A DNA stretch of 64,000 bases from Paenibacillus oryzisoli. Its GTDB lineage: Bacteria > Bacillota > Bacilli > Paenibacillales > NBRC-103111. The stretch's first letter is position 1. Each line of letters begins with the position of its first letter. Under the pieces are notes generated by a model. It was not told the DNA's origin. It did no database searches and worked only from the letters and a program-made list of their open reading frames with translations. The translations under genes and the position numbers were made by a program. Of this stretch, positions 18,769 to 27,822 are shown piece by piece. The stretch covers positions 69,790-133,789 of the forward strand of contig NZ_LYPB01000085.1 in NCBI RefSeq assembly GCF_001653565.1, read 5' to 3'.

Positions 18769-19200
18769 TTGCTATCTCCTCCTATAATTCTAGTAGCACT
18801 TACTACTCTAGGAGATGCAAAATAATAGAGAATGGTGTGGACCATTTGAGGGGGAAAATCGTTTAATTTACTTGTTAGAGTTCCTTACTTCTCGGTTTTC
18901 ATTATGTTAGAAAGGTGTTGTTCCGCAGAGGAATTAGATATAGATGTAAAAACTAAAGCTAATGTGCTCGAATTTGAGATATTATCGTTATTAGATGGAA
19001 AACATAAGCAGAAAATACAGTTAATCATCCAAATTCACTAAATCCGTTTCAAATAGATGGAGATAATCCAGTTAGATTGCGGGTAATAGGTTAGGGTTAT
19101 TATTTTTAAGGGCAACTCACTTTTCATCGCTCATTTACGAAATGAAAGTGGCCGTTTCAACAAGTCAATGCTGACTTCTGATACAGCCTCAATTCTACTA
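18769..19200. other. Intergenic region, 432 bp, without a convincing gene
   Basis: AT-rich. It contains a dyad AATGGT-GTGG-ACCATT (18831-18846) and a second one, AGTAG/CTACT (18792-18807), both close upstream of the metalloprotease start and possible operators. A 45-codon plus-strand frame (18904-19041, MLERCCSAEELDIDV...) has no clear ribosome site and no family I recognise; I do not call it a gene. An imperfect hairpin at about 19109-19165, lacking a T run, may end the SelO transcript. Confidence 0.5.
18831..18846. promoter_or_regulatory. Dyad upstream of the metalloprotease-like gene
   Basis: AATGGT-GTGG-ACCATT, perfect six-base arms with a 4-bp spacer, 63 bp upstream of the ATG. It could be an operator near a -35 region. 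No regulator gene is adjacent, so the binding protein is unknown. Confidence 0.3.
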
Positions 19201-20679
19201 TTATGTTCCGCAGAAGGTACGGTATGAACAAGCTGTTGGATCATCTGGATTGACATAATCAACTTGTTCAGGAGTATAGGCGAAGGGGGTTGAAAGAACA
19301 GCCAGCAACCGTTCCATCACAGAGTAATCTGCTTGGTTGACCGCGGATGTTAAAGCTTCTTCTACCCGATGGTTACGTGGAATAATCGCTGGGTTATGCT
19401 TCCTCATCAATTGTTGCGAGTCCACTTTGGTTCCTTGCTCGCTATTTAATCTACTCTGCCATCGCTCATACCACTGCCTGAAATCAACTTTGTCATACAT
19501 GGACGTATCTTCTGGTTGATCCAATGTTAACGCACGAAATGTATTCGTGTAATCTGCGCGATTCTCTTGCATCAAATCGAGCAATCCTTTAATGAGAGAT
19601 TCATCCTGAGATTCTTCATTAAACAACCCCAGTTTGCCCCTCATCCCCGCAAGCCAATTAGCCTGATACTGTTCGGAGAAATGTGCAATCTCATCCGCGA
19701 TCAGTAGCGCCCCCTGTTTCTCATTGTCATGCAGCAAGGGTAAGAGCGATTCAGCAAATTTGGTGAGATTCCAAGCTGCAATTGCCGGCTGTTTGCCAAA
19801 GGCATAACGGCCTTCTGTGTCCCTGGAACTGAATACAGTCCCCTGGTCATACACATCCAAAAAAGCACAAGGACCATAATCAATCGTTTCTCCAGAGACC
19901 GCTATATTATCCGTGTTCATCACGCCGTGAACAAAGCCAACCAGCTGCCATTGGGCAATTAGGTGCGCTTGGCGCTTCATCACTTCTTGAAGCATCGCTA
20001 AGTAACGGTTCTCAGCACCCATAGCCTCAGGAAAATGCCTTAGTATGGTGTAATCAGCTAGTGATCGGAGCTCATCCACCGTGCCAAATTCCGATGCATA
20101 TTGAAACGTTGCAAAGCGAATATGACTGGCGGCGACACGTGTTAAGATGGCACCAGATTGTTCCGTCTCACGAATGAATGTCTCACCTGTTGAAACCACA
20201 GCTAAACTTCGGGTCGTTGGAATGCCTAGGGCAAACATGGCTTCACTAATGATATACTCGCGCAACATCGGTCCAAGTCCCGCTCTCCCATCCAAATAAC
20301 GAGAGTAAGGCGTCTTACCTGATCCCTTCAACTGAATATCCACGCGTCCTCCATGAGGTGTTAACTGCTCACCAAGGAGATGCACCCTTCCATCCCCTAG
20401 TTTATTCAGCTGTCCGAATTGATGCCCAGCATAGGCTTGCGCAATCGGCAGCCCCCCATCAGGGATCACATTTCCAGCAAATATAGCTAAGCTATCCTTA
20501 CTTCGCATCTCGCCATCATTCAAACCCAAGGATAATGCCAATGGCGCATTCAAAATAATTAACTTCGGAGAGCTCACTGGCGTTGGATGAATCTTAGTAT
20601 AGAAGATAGAAGGCAACCGCGAGTAGCTGTTGTCTAAGTTCCATCCCGCATCTATCCTATCTAGTTTCTCTGTCATCAT
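19201..20679 (-). CDS. selO: Protein adenylyltransferase SelO (YdiU/UPF0061 family)
   Basis: 492 aa, the usual bacterial length. The pseudokinase fold that transfers AMP from ATP to protein Ser/Thr/Tyr is recognisable: AQAYAGHQFGQLNKLGDGR, the Gly-rich KGSGKTPYSRYLDGRAGLG, REYIISEAMFALGIPTTRSL, HGVMNTDNIAVSG and the metal-binding DYGPCAFLD. The C-terminus ends in FCGT, the Cys that replaces selenocysteine of eukaryotic SelO. Known SelO proteins AMPylate enzymes during oxidative stress, for example glutaredoxin in E. coli. Here the gene starts 31 bp after the double ATPase gene on the same strand, so it is probably the last gene of the sulfur-scavenging operon. That is an unusual and informative placement. 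Confidence 0.93.
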   Translation of the reverse strand: MMTEKLDRIDAGWNLDNSYSRLPSIFYTKIHPTPVSSPKLIILNAPLALSLGLNDGEMRSKDSLAIFAGNVIPDGGLPIAQAYAGHQFGQLNKLGDGRVHLLGEQLTPHGGRVDIQLKGSGKTPYSRYLDGRAGLGPMLREYIISEAMFALGIPTTRSLAVVSTGETFIRETEQSGAILTRVAASHIRFATFQYASEFGTVDELRSLADYTILRHFPEAMGAENRYLAMLQEVMKRQAHLIAQWQLVGFVHGVMNTDNIAVSGETIDYGPCAFLDVYDQGTVFSSRDTEGRYAFGKQPAIAAWNLTKFAESLLPLLHDNEKQGALLIADEIAHFSEQYQANWLAGMRGKLGLFNEESQDESLIKGLLDLMQENRADYTNTFRALTLDQPEDTSMYDKVDFRQWYERWQSRLNSEQGTKVDSQQLMRKHNPAIIPRNHRVEEALTSAVNQADYSVMERLLAVLSTPFAYTPEQVDYVNPDDPTACSYRTFCGT

Positions 20680-20710
20680 GTCTCCTTCTCATAAGATTTA
20701 CTACTAGAAT

Positions 20711-22774
20711 TTACAAAGGGTAATGACACGCCGTCCAGTGACCTTCCCTAATTGGCACTAACTCAGGCTGCTCTTCTTTACACTTTGCGGTTGCTGCTGG
20801 GCACCGCGTGTGGAATCTGCAGCCAGACGGTGGATTCGCAGGAGAAGGGATTTCCCCTTCGATCTCAATCCACGCTCTTTTATGCAAGGGATTCGTTGAT
20901 GGTATCGAAGAAAGTAAGCCTTTCGTATAAGGATGGGCAGGATGGAGAAACAGTTCCTCACTAGGTGCGATTTCAACCAGTTTCCCCAAGTACATAACAC
21001 CGATGCGATCCGACAGATGACGAACAATGTTTAAGCCATGGGCGATAAATAAATAGGTTAACCCCAGTTTTTTCTGCAGATCCTGCATTAGATTGACGAT
21101 TTGAGCCTGTACCGATACATCCAACGCCGATACGGCCTCATCTGCAAGGATAAATTTGGGGTTGAGCGCGATGGCTCGCGCAATACCGATGCGCTGTCGT
21201 TGACCTCCCGAGAACTCATGTGGAAACTTATCATACACGGAGCGATTCAAACCAACTAACTCCAATAGGTCTTCAACTTTGGCCCGTTTCTCTGTCTTGC
21301 TTAACGATTCATGGATATCAAAAGGTTCTCCAATAATATCGCCGACTCTCCAACGCGGGTTCACAGAACCGTACGGATCTTGGAAAATGACCTGCATTTC
21401 TCGGCGTACATCCTGCAGTCCTTTGCTTGAAAGTTTAGATAAATCCTCTCCTTCAAACAGAACCTCTCCCTCGGTTGCCTTCTCCAATTGCAGCAAGACC
21501 CGACCTAAGGTAGACTTACCGCTCCCCGATTCACCGACTAAACCAAAGGTCTCTCCCTTCTTGATTGAAAAGGATACATCCTCCACCGCGCGAATATAGG
21601 ATTTCGAACGACTGAATGTCCCTTTTCCTATAGGGTAAAATTTACTTAACCCTTTCACCTCGAAGAGTGTCTCGCTCGTAGAAATCTGCCCCTCTGCAAC
21701 ATCGTAGAGTCGTTGATTTGTCTTTACATCAATTTTCGTGTCTATCTTTGTATTTTCTAACGTATCTACAACTCCTGCATATTGCTGCCAATCTGCACGC
21801 TCAACTAATTCTTCCGCGTACCAACATGCCGTAAGACGTTCATTAACGAAGCGTAAGGGAGGACTATCTTTCACACAGCGTTCCGTCGCAAAAGGGCATC
21901 TTGGATGAAAACGGCAACCCGTAGGCAAATCCGATAGATGGGGAATCGTCCCGTCGATGGAGAATAATCGGGACGACCGATCGCTATCCATCGTTGTTAT
22001 GGATCGAAGTAATCCTCTTGTATACGGATGATGCGGCCTTGCGAACAATTGGCTCACGCTTGCTTGTTCAACAATTTGTCCAGCATACATCACGATGACT
22101 TTGTCAGCCATCTCTGCCGCAATCCCCAAATCATGTGTGATGAGAAGGATCGACATATTGAATTCTTCTTTCAACTCCTGCAAGAGGTGAAGAATCTGCG
22201 CCTGAATCGTGACATCAAGCGCAGTTGTTGGTTCATCCGCAATGAGCAGTTGAGGGCTGCATGTGAGCGCCATCGCAATCATCGCACGCTGGAGCATCCC
22301 GCCAGAAAGCTCGCCAGGGTACTGATTCATTCGGATTTCTGGCTCTGGAATGCCTACACGCTTTAATAAATATACGGCTCGTTCCCAAGCTTGTTCCCGA
22401 TTCCCTTGTTTATGCTGAGTAATGACCTCGGTAATTTGACTGCCTATGGTAAATACCGGATCGAAAGCGGCCATGGGTTCTTGGAACACCATAGCCATCT
22501 TCTTCCCTCGTAATGCCCGAAGATCTTTCTGTGACAACGTCGTAAGATCTTCACCATCAAGAACAATGTGACCTCCGGATATATGACCATTCTCATAATC
22601 AATTAAACGCATGACAGATTTGGAAGTCACCGATTTACCACTGCCTGATTCTCCGACAAGACAGATCGTTTCGCCTACGCCAATTGTCAAAGAAACGTCT
22701 TGAATGGCCGTAATCGACCCTTTGTTCGTTCTGAATTGTACACTTAAGTTGTCAATTTCAAGCAGTTGCTTCAA
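20711..22774 (-). CDS. Fused double ATP-binding protein of a peptide-type ABC importer (OppD-OppF fusion)
   Basis: 687 aa with two complete ATPase modules. Module 1: Walker A GESGSGKS at 41-48, signature LSGGMLQRA, Walker B LLIADEPTTALDV. Module 2: the same Walker A near residue 415, signature FSGGQRQRIGIARA, Walker B FILADEAVSALDV. Each ends with the oligopeptide-transporter extension carrying a Cys cluster (GCRFHPRCPFATERC; GCRFHTRCPAATAKC). The arrangement resembles GsiA. It powers the permeases at 22792-23685 and 23726-24652. The linked monooxygenase and CymR-like boxes point to import of an organosulfur compound, perhaps a modified cysteine or peptide; the ligand is inferred. Confidence 0.93.
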   Translation of the reverse strand: MKQLLEIDNLSVQFRTNKGSITAIQDVSLTIGVGETICLVGESGSGKSVTSKSVMRLIDYENGHISGGHIVLDGEDLTTLSQKDLRALRGKKMAMVFQEPMAAFDPVFTIGSQITEVITQHKQGNREQAWERAVYLLKRVGIPEPEIRMNQYPGELSGGMLQRAMIAMALTCSPQLLIADEPTTALDVTIQAQILHLLQELKEEFNMSILLITHDLGIAAEMADKVIVMYAGQIVEQASVSQLFARPHHPYTRGLLRSITTMDSDRSSRLFSIDGTIPHLSDLPTGCRFHPRCPFATERCVKDSPPLRFVNERLTACWYAEELVERADWQQYAGVVDTLENTKIDTKIDVKTNQRLYDVAEGQISTSETLFEVKGLSKFYPIGKGTFSRSKSYIRAVEDVSFSIKKGETFGLVGESGSGKSTLGRVLLQLEKATEGEVLFEGEDLSKLSSKGLQDVRREMQVIFQDPYGSVNPRWRVGDIIGEPFDIHESLSKTEKRAKVEDLLELVGLNRSVYDKFPHEFSGGQRQRIGIARAIALNPKFILADEAVSALDVSVQAQIVNLMQDLQKKLGLTYLFIAHGLNIVRHLSDRIGVMYLGKLVEIAPSEELFLHPAHPYTKGLLSSIPSTNPLHKRAWIEIEGEIPSPANPPSGCRFHTRCPAATAKCKEEQPELVPIREGHWTACHYPL

Positions 22775-22791
22775 CTTGCGCCGCCTCCTAG

Positions 22792-23685
22792 CTATGCCCT
22801 TCTCTGCTTTGGATCCAGGGAGTCACGTAGCCTATCTCCGATTAAATTAACAGATATGACGAATAACGTGATTGCGAGACCTGGAAACGTACATATCCAC
22901 CAAGCCACTGTTAGGTAACCACGTCCTTGGGAGAGAAGCGATCCCCAGTCCGGAATCTCTTTGAGTACACCTAATCCTAGAAAACTTAGCCCTGCACTAA
23001 CCAGAATAGATGAACCTAAACCGATCGTGGACATGACCAAGAGCGGAGACCAAGCATTCGTTAACACATGGCGAACAAATATGCGTAAAGAAGAAGCGCC
23101 TATTGATCGAGAGGCGGTAATGAATGAGCGATTCTTTATGCTCAGAATCTGACCTCGCATGACCCTTGCATATTGTGGAATGGAGGCTGCTGCAACCGCA
23201 AAAATCAGATTAAATAAATGAGGGCCAAGAGCAGCAGCAATGGCTAGTGCTAATAGAATGCCTGGAATCGTCATTAGCACGTCGATAATCCGCATGAAGA
23301 TCGTGTCAATAACGCCCCCAATATATCCAGATAACGCACCAATGCTACCTCCAATGATGCCTCCAGCGAGTACAGAGGAGAAACCAATAATGAGTGAATC
23401 ACGACTGCCATACACGACAAGACTGAACACATCTCTACCAAAGTAATCCGTGCCAAACAAATGTGTCTTGCTTGGCGTATGCATGATTTGATCCGAAAGC
23501 ATCGCTGTAGGTGCATAAGGAGCAATCCATTGCGGGAAAAGCGCACATCCGATAATAAACAATGCCATGATCGCTGCGAGATACACCAGAATCTCTGACG
23601 CATTCCAAGTTCTGGGTAGCTTTATGAATCGAAGATGCCACTTAGGTCTCGGCCAAATCGTTCTTGTAGAAAGAACATCTTTCAT
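22792..23685 (-). CDS. Peptide-type ABC transporter permease, DppC/OppC-like
   Basis: 297 aa from the ATG at 23685. A longer frame begins at 23763 and would overlap the upstream permease, but AGGAGAAGGG lies just before the later ATG and the extra residues have no family counterpart. The family N-terminal segment (APYAPTAMLSDQ... HLFGTDYFGRDVFSLVVYGSRDSL) and the EAA-type loop (ITASRSIGASSLRIFVRHVLTNAW) are clear, with five to six membrane segments. It forms the channel with the DppB-like protein encoded 40 bp upstream. Confidence 0.93.
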   Translation of the reverse strand: MKDVLSTRTIWPRPKWHLRFIKLPRTWNASEILVYLAAIMALFIIGCALFPQWIAPYAPTAMLSDQIMHTPSKTHLFGTDYFGRDVFSLVVYGSRDSLIIGFSSVLAGGIIGGSIGALSGYIGGVIDTIFMRIIDVLMTIPGILLALAIAAALGPHLFNLIFAVAAASIPQYARVMRGQILSIKNRSFITASRSIGASSLRIFVRHVLTNAWSPLLVMSTIGLGSSILVSAGLSFLGLGVLKEIPDWGSLLSQGRGYLTVAWWICTFPGLAITLFVISVNLIGDRLRDSLDPKQRRA

Positions 23686-23725
23686 CGTCACCCTTCTCCT
23701 CTCCGCATTTGCTTTTCTATCCGAA

Positions 23726-24652
23726 TTATTGTGTTCGGCGCACTCGTGGATCAATGAATACATAAGAACTATCGACTAACAAATTGACAATGACGTAGAT
23801 GATGGCTGAGAAGAATACGACACCTTGCACGACTGGCAAGTCTTTGGACATGATGGCATCTGCGAGGATTCGGCCAATCCCTTGCCTGGAGAAGACAGTT
23901 TCGATTACTACTGTACCTGCCATTAAATCTCCGATATGAATGCCAATAATCGTAATCGTAGGAATTAAGGCATTGCGTAGTGCATGTCGATACATGACCA
24001 ATCGTTCCGATAATCCTTTGGCACGCAGTGTCACGATGAAATGCTCATTGATGACTTCGAGCATCGAGTTACGTACCATCCGAACGATAAAGCCCGCTCC
24101 TACGAATCCTAATGTTAGTGATGGGAGAACAAGTGTAATGACCCCCTTGGACCCCATTGCCGGAAACCAGCCTAATGATACGGAAAAAATGAGGATGAGC
24201 AGAATGCCAGACCAGAACGTCGGCATTGATATTCCGAACAACCCGACAATGCGAGCTACTACATCGATCCACCGATTGCGGTGTACGGCTGAAAGAACGC
24301 CCAGCCCTACACCAATAATCGTGGATATAAGCGTACTAGCTAACGTGAGCGCTAAAGTGGCTGGGAGATGTTTAAGAATTTTGGGCAACACAGGTTCACT
24401 GTTTAGTAACGATTTACCAAAATCGCCATGGATCATTGCCATGAAATAGTGCCCAAACTGAACATAGAAAGGTTCATTTAGCCCAAGCTGACTCCTTAAA
24501 TTGGCAATCGCCTCTGGTGACATAGAGGAAGGATCAATCATGGAAAGCACTGGATCCCCTGGCAGTACATACAGAATACAAAATACCAGGATTAAGGAAC
24601 CAAGAATGACCAGCAATGAAACTAGCAGCCGTTCCGTTAATATCCTGCTCAT
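23726..24652 (-). CDS. Peptide-type ABC transporter permease, DppB/OppB-like
   Basis: 308 aa, six membrane segments. The N-terminus (ILTERLLVSLLVILGSLILVF) and the block PGDPV...LRSQLGLNEPFYVQFGHYF are typical of DppB. The EAA-type loop appears as TLRAKGLSERLVMYRHALRNALIPTITIIG. Immediately downstream of the binding protein (21 bp) in one operon with the second permease and the fused ATPase. Confidence 0.93.
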   Translation of the reverse strand: MSRILTERLLVSLLVILGSLILVFCILYVLPGDPVLSMIDPSSMSPEAIANLRSQLGLNEPFYVQFGHYFMAMIHGDFGKSLLNSEPVLPKILKHLPATLALTLASTLISTIIGVGLGVLSAVHRNRWIDVVARIVGLFGISMPTFWSGILLILIFSVSLGWFPAMGSKGVITLVLPSLTLGFVGAGFIVRMVRNSMLEVINEHFIVTLRAKGLSERLVMYRHALRNALIPTITIIGIHIGDLMAGTVVIETVFSRQGIGRILADAIMSKDLPVVQGVVFFSAIIYVIVNLLVDSSYVFIDPRVRRTQ

Positions 24653-24673
24653 ATCAATTAGCTCCCTATAGCT

Positions 24674-26323
24674 TTATTTTTGAATAAACGTATCATTAAA
24701 GAGCGGGTAACCTAACGGGTCAAATTTCAACCCTTTCACGGTCTTCGAAGCTGCTACCGTATAAGGGAACACATAAATAGGAATGATGACCGCATTATCG
24801 ATTATCGATTTCTGCACTTGTTTATAGAGTTCCGCGCGTTTCTTATCGTCGGGCTCGATAGCCCCTTGTTCCAGCCACTTATCGACTTGTGGATCTGCAA
24901 GCCCCGGAAGACTTGGTCGTGCTTTCGGATCACTTGTATGATAGAAGGCATAGAGCGCATTGGGATCCGAGTTTACTTGGCTATTCCCATAGATATCATA
25001 CTCACCTTTGGTATACACAACATTGGCGATATCCTTCGTAATTTCTACTTCAACTACAATACCCACTTGTTTTAACTGTTGTTGAATAATGACAGCTATG
25101 TCGTTTCGTTTCTCGCGATTAGGTGAGCCATCGACATAGTGCAGCGTCAGTTTCTTGCCATCTTTCACACGAATGCCATCTGCGCCTTTCAGCCAACCGA
25201 GTTCATCCAATAGTTTGTTGGCTTTGGCAAGGTCAGGCTTAACCCCATTCTCAAGCGATGCATCATAACCGAACACACCAGGAGATAACGGCGACCAAGC
25301 ACGTGGGTATGTCCCCAGATAAAGTGTTTTGACAATCGCGTCTACATCAAGGGCTGATTGAAGCGCTTGCCTAGCTTTTACCTCACCCCAAGGCGCTTTG
25401 CGTTGATTAATGAATAACGTGTAAGGCAATCCATTGGTATTGACTTGATGAACTTGAACGCTGGAATCAGATTTAAGCGAAACAATATTTTGCGGGGGAA
25501 TCGTCTCACCAGCTAGAACTTGCTTACTTTGGACAGAACCAATCCGAGTCGCTTCTTCCGGAACAATGCTAAAGGTAATTTGATCTAGATATGATTTCCC
25601 TTTGTTTTCAACAATCTCTGGCGCCCAATTGTAATCAGGGCTGCGCTTCACTTGAATGGAAGCATTCTCTTCCCATTTCACGAAGGAGAACGGACCTGAT
25701 CCTACTGGATTTTTGCCAAACTGATCGCCATATTTCTTGGCAGCTGTTGGTGATATAATGCCGAGCAAAGCTTGACTCAGGTTACCCAGAAATGCTCTGG
25801 ATGGTGTTTCGAGATTGATTTTGACCGTGAACTCGTCGATAACTTCCGCAGATTTGTAGGGTTTAAGTAACGCTACTGAATTGGCCGCTTTGGTTGCTGG
25901 ATCGAGAATCCGATCGTAATTGAATTTCACCGCTTCGGCGTTAAAGGGTGTGCCATCTTGGAACTTAACATCTTTGCGTAATTTAAATGTGTAACTAAGA
26001 CCATCAGGAGCAACTGTCCACTCTGTGGCCAGCCACGGTTTAATCGAACCATCCGGTAATTGTACAACCAGACTATCGTAGATCGTGCGAAGCACTCGCA
26101 CAGCTACGGCAAGCCCGCTGCGATGCGGATCTAGCGTATCCGGGGAAGTAGCCAGCGCATAAGTAAGTTCTCCCCCCACCACCGCCGCTTGTTTGCCTTC
26201 TTGCTTAGGACTCGCTGATTGCGAGGCATCCGAACTTCCATTATTGGAAGCACAACCTGTTAGAACAAGTGCAATAACTAACGATAACGCACTCCATTTG
26301 ATCCAACCTTGTGATCTTTTCAT
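24674..26323 (-). CDS. ABC transporter substrate-binding lipoprotein, DppA/OppA-like
   Basis: 549 aa. Signal segment with lipobox VLTGC places the lipidated Cys at residue 24. The mature protein follows SBP family 5: GGELTYALATSPDTLDPHRS near the start, LATEWTVAPDGLSYTFKLRKDVKFQDGTPF in the middle, and a C-terminal lobe ending in FDPLGYPLFNDTFIQ. It captures the substrate for the DppBC-like permeases downstream. The gene follows the monooxygenase by 31 bp. In comparable operons of Bacillota, flavin monooxygenases sit beside importers for S-modified cysteines or related organosulfur compounds; that assignment is by context only. Confidence 0.92.
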   Translation of the reverse strand: MKRSQGWIKWSALSLVIALVLTGCASNNGSSDASQSASPKQEGKQAAVVGGELTYALATSPDTLDPHRSGLAVAVRVLRTIYDSLVVQLPDGSIKPWLATEWTVAPDGLSYTFKLRKDVKFQDGTPFNAEAVKFNYDRILDPATKAANSVALLKPYKSAEVIDEFTVKINLETPSRAFLGNLSQALLGIISPTAAKKYGDQFGKNPVGSGPFSFVKWEENASIQVKRSPDYNWAPEIVENKGKSYLDQITFSIVPEEATRIGSVQSKQVLAGETIPPQNIVSLKSDSSVQVHQVNTNGLPYTLFINQRKAPWGEVKARQALQSALDVDAIVKTLYLGTYPRAWSPLSPGVFGYDASLENGVKPDLAKANKLLDELGWLKGADGIRVKDGKKLTLHYVDGSPNREKRNDIAVIIQQQLKQVGIVVEVEITKDIANVVYTKGEYDIYGNSQVNSDPNALYAFYHTSDPKARPSLPGLADPQVDKWLEQGAIEPDDKKRAELYKQVQKSIIDNAVIIPIYVFPYTVAASKTVKGLKFDPLGYPLFNDTFIQK

Positions 26324-26354
26324 ATCTAATGCTCCCCCTTATTGGTTCATCCCA

Positions 26355-27689
26355 TTAGTTACTTACAGTCTCTTTCACATAGCGATTTGTTGGAAAAGGC
26401 AGCCCCAAATTGCCTCTGAGCGTATCCGACTCATAGTCTGTTCGATAAATGCCACGTTCCTGTAGAATTGGAATGACTCCATCCACAAAATCGCTCAGAC
26501 CATTCGGAACCCCTGATCCAACTATAAAGCCGTCTGCTGCGCCGCTCTCGTACCATTCTTGTATACGATCTGCAACTTGAATCGGGGTACCGATAAATAA
26601 AGGTCTTGGTGTTGCAGATTGCAACGCCACTTGTCTAAGAGTCAGCCCTTCTTCTTGCGCGTTTTGTTTGATGCGATCCGTTGTACTTTGGAAGCTGTTT
26701 TTCCCCAACTCTCCTAGCTCCGGGAAAGGGGCATCAAGGTCATATTGTGTAAAATCATGATGTTCGAAGAAACGGCCTAGATACGCAAGTGCTTCCTCAA
26801 TTGTCACCAAGCTGGCTACTTCTTGGTATTTACGCTCTGCCTCTTCTTCTGTAATGCCGATGATTGGACCTATACCTGGCATAACAACGATCTCGTCTGG
26901 ATTTCTACCAAACCCAGCAGCTCTGTTTTTCACATCCTGATAAAAGCGTTGCGCATCCTCCACAGTCGGTTGACCCGTAAAGATAGCATCCGCCTCTTTG
27001 GCGGCTAAATTTTTGCCATCCTCAGAAGATCCTGCTTGAAAAATAACCGGACGGCCTTGCTTCGATCTACCGATATTAAGCGGCCCCTGTACAGAGAAGA
27101 ATTCACCCTTGTGGTCTAAACGATGTAATTTCTCCGGATTGAAAAATTCTCCAGATTGTTTATCTCTTGTGAATGCATCATCTTCCCATGAATCCCATAA
27201 CCCCTTGGAGACCTGCAGGTATTCCGAAGCAATTCGGTAGCGCTTAGGGTGGTCTGGATGTTCTTCCAGCTTCTTATTGTAGTTCAGCGCCGAGCCCTCC
27301 AGCGGGGATGTGACTACATTCCAACCTGCTCTGCCAGCGCTGATATGATCGAGTGAGGAGAATTGTCTCGACACCGTGAAGGGTTCACTGTAGGACGTCG
27401 ATAACGTGCCAACAAGACCGATCTTGGAAGTGACGGATGCGAGCGCGGATAAAATCGTAATCGGTTCAAACCGATTCAAGAAATGGGGAATCGACTTCTC
27501 ATTAATGAACAATCCGTCAGCGATAAACAGCAAGTCGAATTTACCCGCTTCTGCTTTCTGTGCCTGTTCTTTGTAGTACTTGAAATTGACGCTGGCATCC
27601 ACAATCGCATCTGGATGTTTCCAAGATGACATATTGCCACCTACCCCATGAATAATGGCCCCAAGTTTTAGTTGTTTTCGTTTCGACAT
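26355..27689 (-). CDS. FMN-dependent monooxygenase, NtaA/SnaA/DszA family (LLM class)
   Basis: 444 aa from the ATG at 27689, which has GGGAGG eight bases before it; an in-frame start at 27716 is not supported. Family hallmarks are visible: KLGAIIHGVGGNMSSWKHPDA at the start, AEAGKFDLLFIADGLF, LDHISAGRAGWNVVTS and RPVIFQAGSSEDGKNLAAKEADAIF. These reduced-flavin enzymes cleave C-S or C-N bonds; relatives YxeK and CmoJ (YtnJ) of Bacillus act on S-modified cysteines. A separate flavin reductase would be needed and none is in the window. First gene of the importer-SelO operon, behind a sigma-A promoter and a CymR-like box. Confidence 0.9.
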   Translation of the reverse strand: MSKRKQLKLGAIIHGVGGNMSSWKHPDAIVDASVNFKYYKEQAQKAEAGKFDLLFIADGLFINEKSIPHFLNRFEPITILSALASVTSKIGLVGTLSTSYSEPFTVSRQFSSLDHISAGRAGWNVVTSPLEGSALNYNKKLEEHPDHPKRYRIASEYLQVSKGLWDSWEDDAFTRDKQSGEFFNPEKLHRLDHKGEFFSVQGPLNIGRSKQGRPVIFQAGSSEDGKNLAAKEADAIFTGQPTVEDAQRFYQDVKNRAAGFGRNPDEIVVMPGIGPIIGITEEEAERKYQEVASLVTIEEALAYLGRFFEHHDFTQYDLDAPFPELGELGKNSFQSTTDRIKQNAQEEGLTLRQVALQSATPRPLFIGTPIQVADRIQEWYESGAADGFIVGSGVPNGLSDFVDGVIPILQERGIYRTDYESDTLRGNLGLPFPTNRYVKETVSN

Positions 27690-27716
27690 TCGAATTCCTC
27701 CCTTTTCAATAAACAA

Positions 27717-27743
27717 TAATTCCTATTGGTTTAATTGGTATTT
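27717..27743 (-). promoter_or_regulatory. CymR-like box 1
   Basis: On the minus strand the 27-bp site ends in ATAGGAATTA (27717-27726). The preceding 17 bp fits the AT-rich half of the B. subtilis CymR consensus, as I recall it, at all specified positions but the first. It begins 12 bp downstream of the -10 box, the right place for a repressor. No cymR gene is in the window. Confidence 0.65.
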
Positions 27744-27755
27744 AACTTTGTACTT

Positions 27756-27784
27756 ACTGTATCACCGCCAAATGTATCGGTCAA
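27756..27784 (-). promoter_or_regulatory. Sigma-A promoter of the monooxygenase-importer-selO operon
   Basis: TTGACC (27779-27784), 17-bp spacer, TACAGT (27756-27761) on the minus strand. Predicted start near 27749, about 60 bp upstream of the monooxygenase ATG and immediately before CymR-like box 1. Confidence 0.65.
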
Positions 27785-27799
27785 TCGAAGATAAAGATG

Positions 27800-27817
27800 T
27801 TCTATTGTTGAATAGAA
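27800..27817. promoter_or_regulatory. Dyad upstream of the operon promoter, probable LysR site
   Basis: TTCTATT-GTTG-AATAGAA, perfect seven-base arms. Its centre is about 60 bp upstream of the predicted transcription start, where LysR-type activators normally bind. The LysR gene ends six bases away (27823). The link to that protein is an inference from position. Confidence 0.5.
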
Positions 27818-27822
27818 TTGTT

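Noticed and set aside
18904..19041. 45-codon plus-strand frame in the intergenic region before selO
   Set aside because: No ribosome site, no homologue I recognise, and unclear codon use; it could be a decayed fragment but cannot be supported.
23940..24449. 169-codon plus-strand frame
   Set aside because: Antisense shadow of the DppB-like permease; its composition follows the reverse complement of membrane segments.
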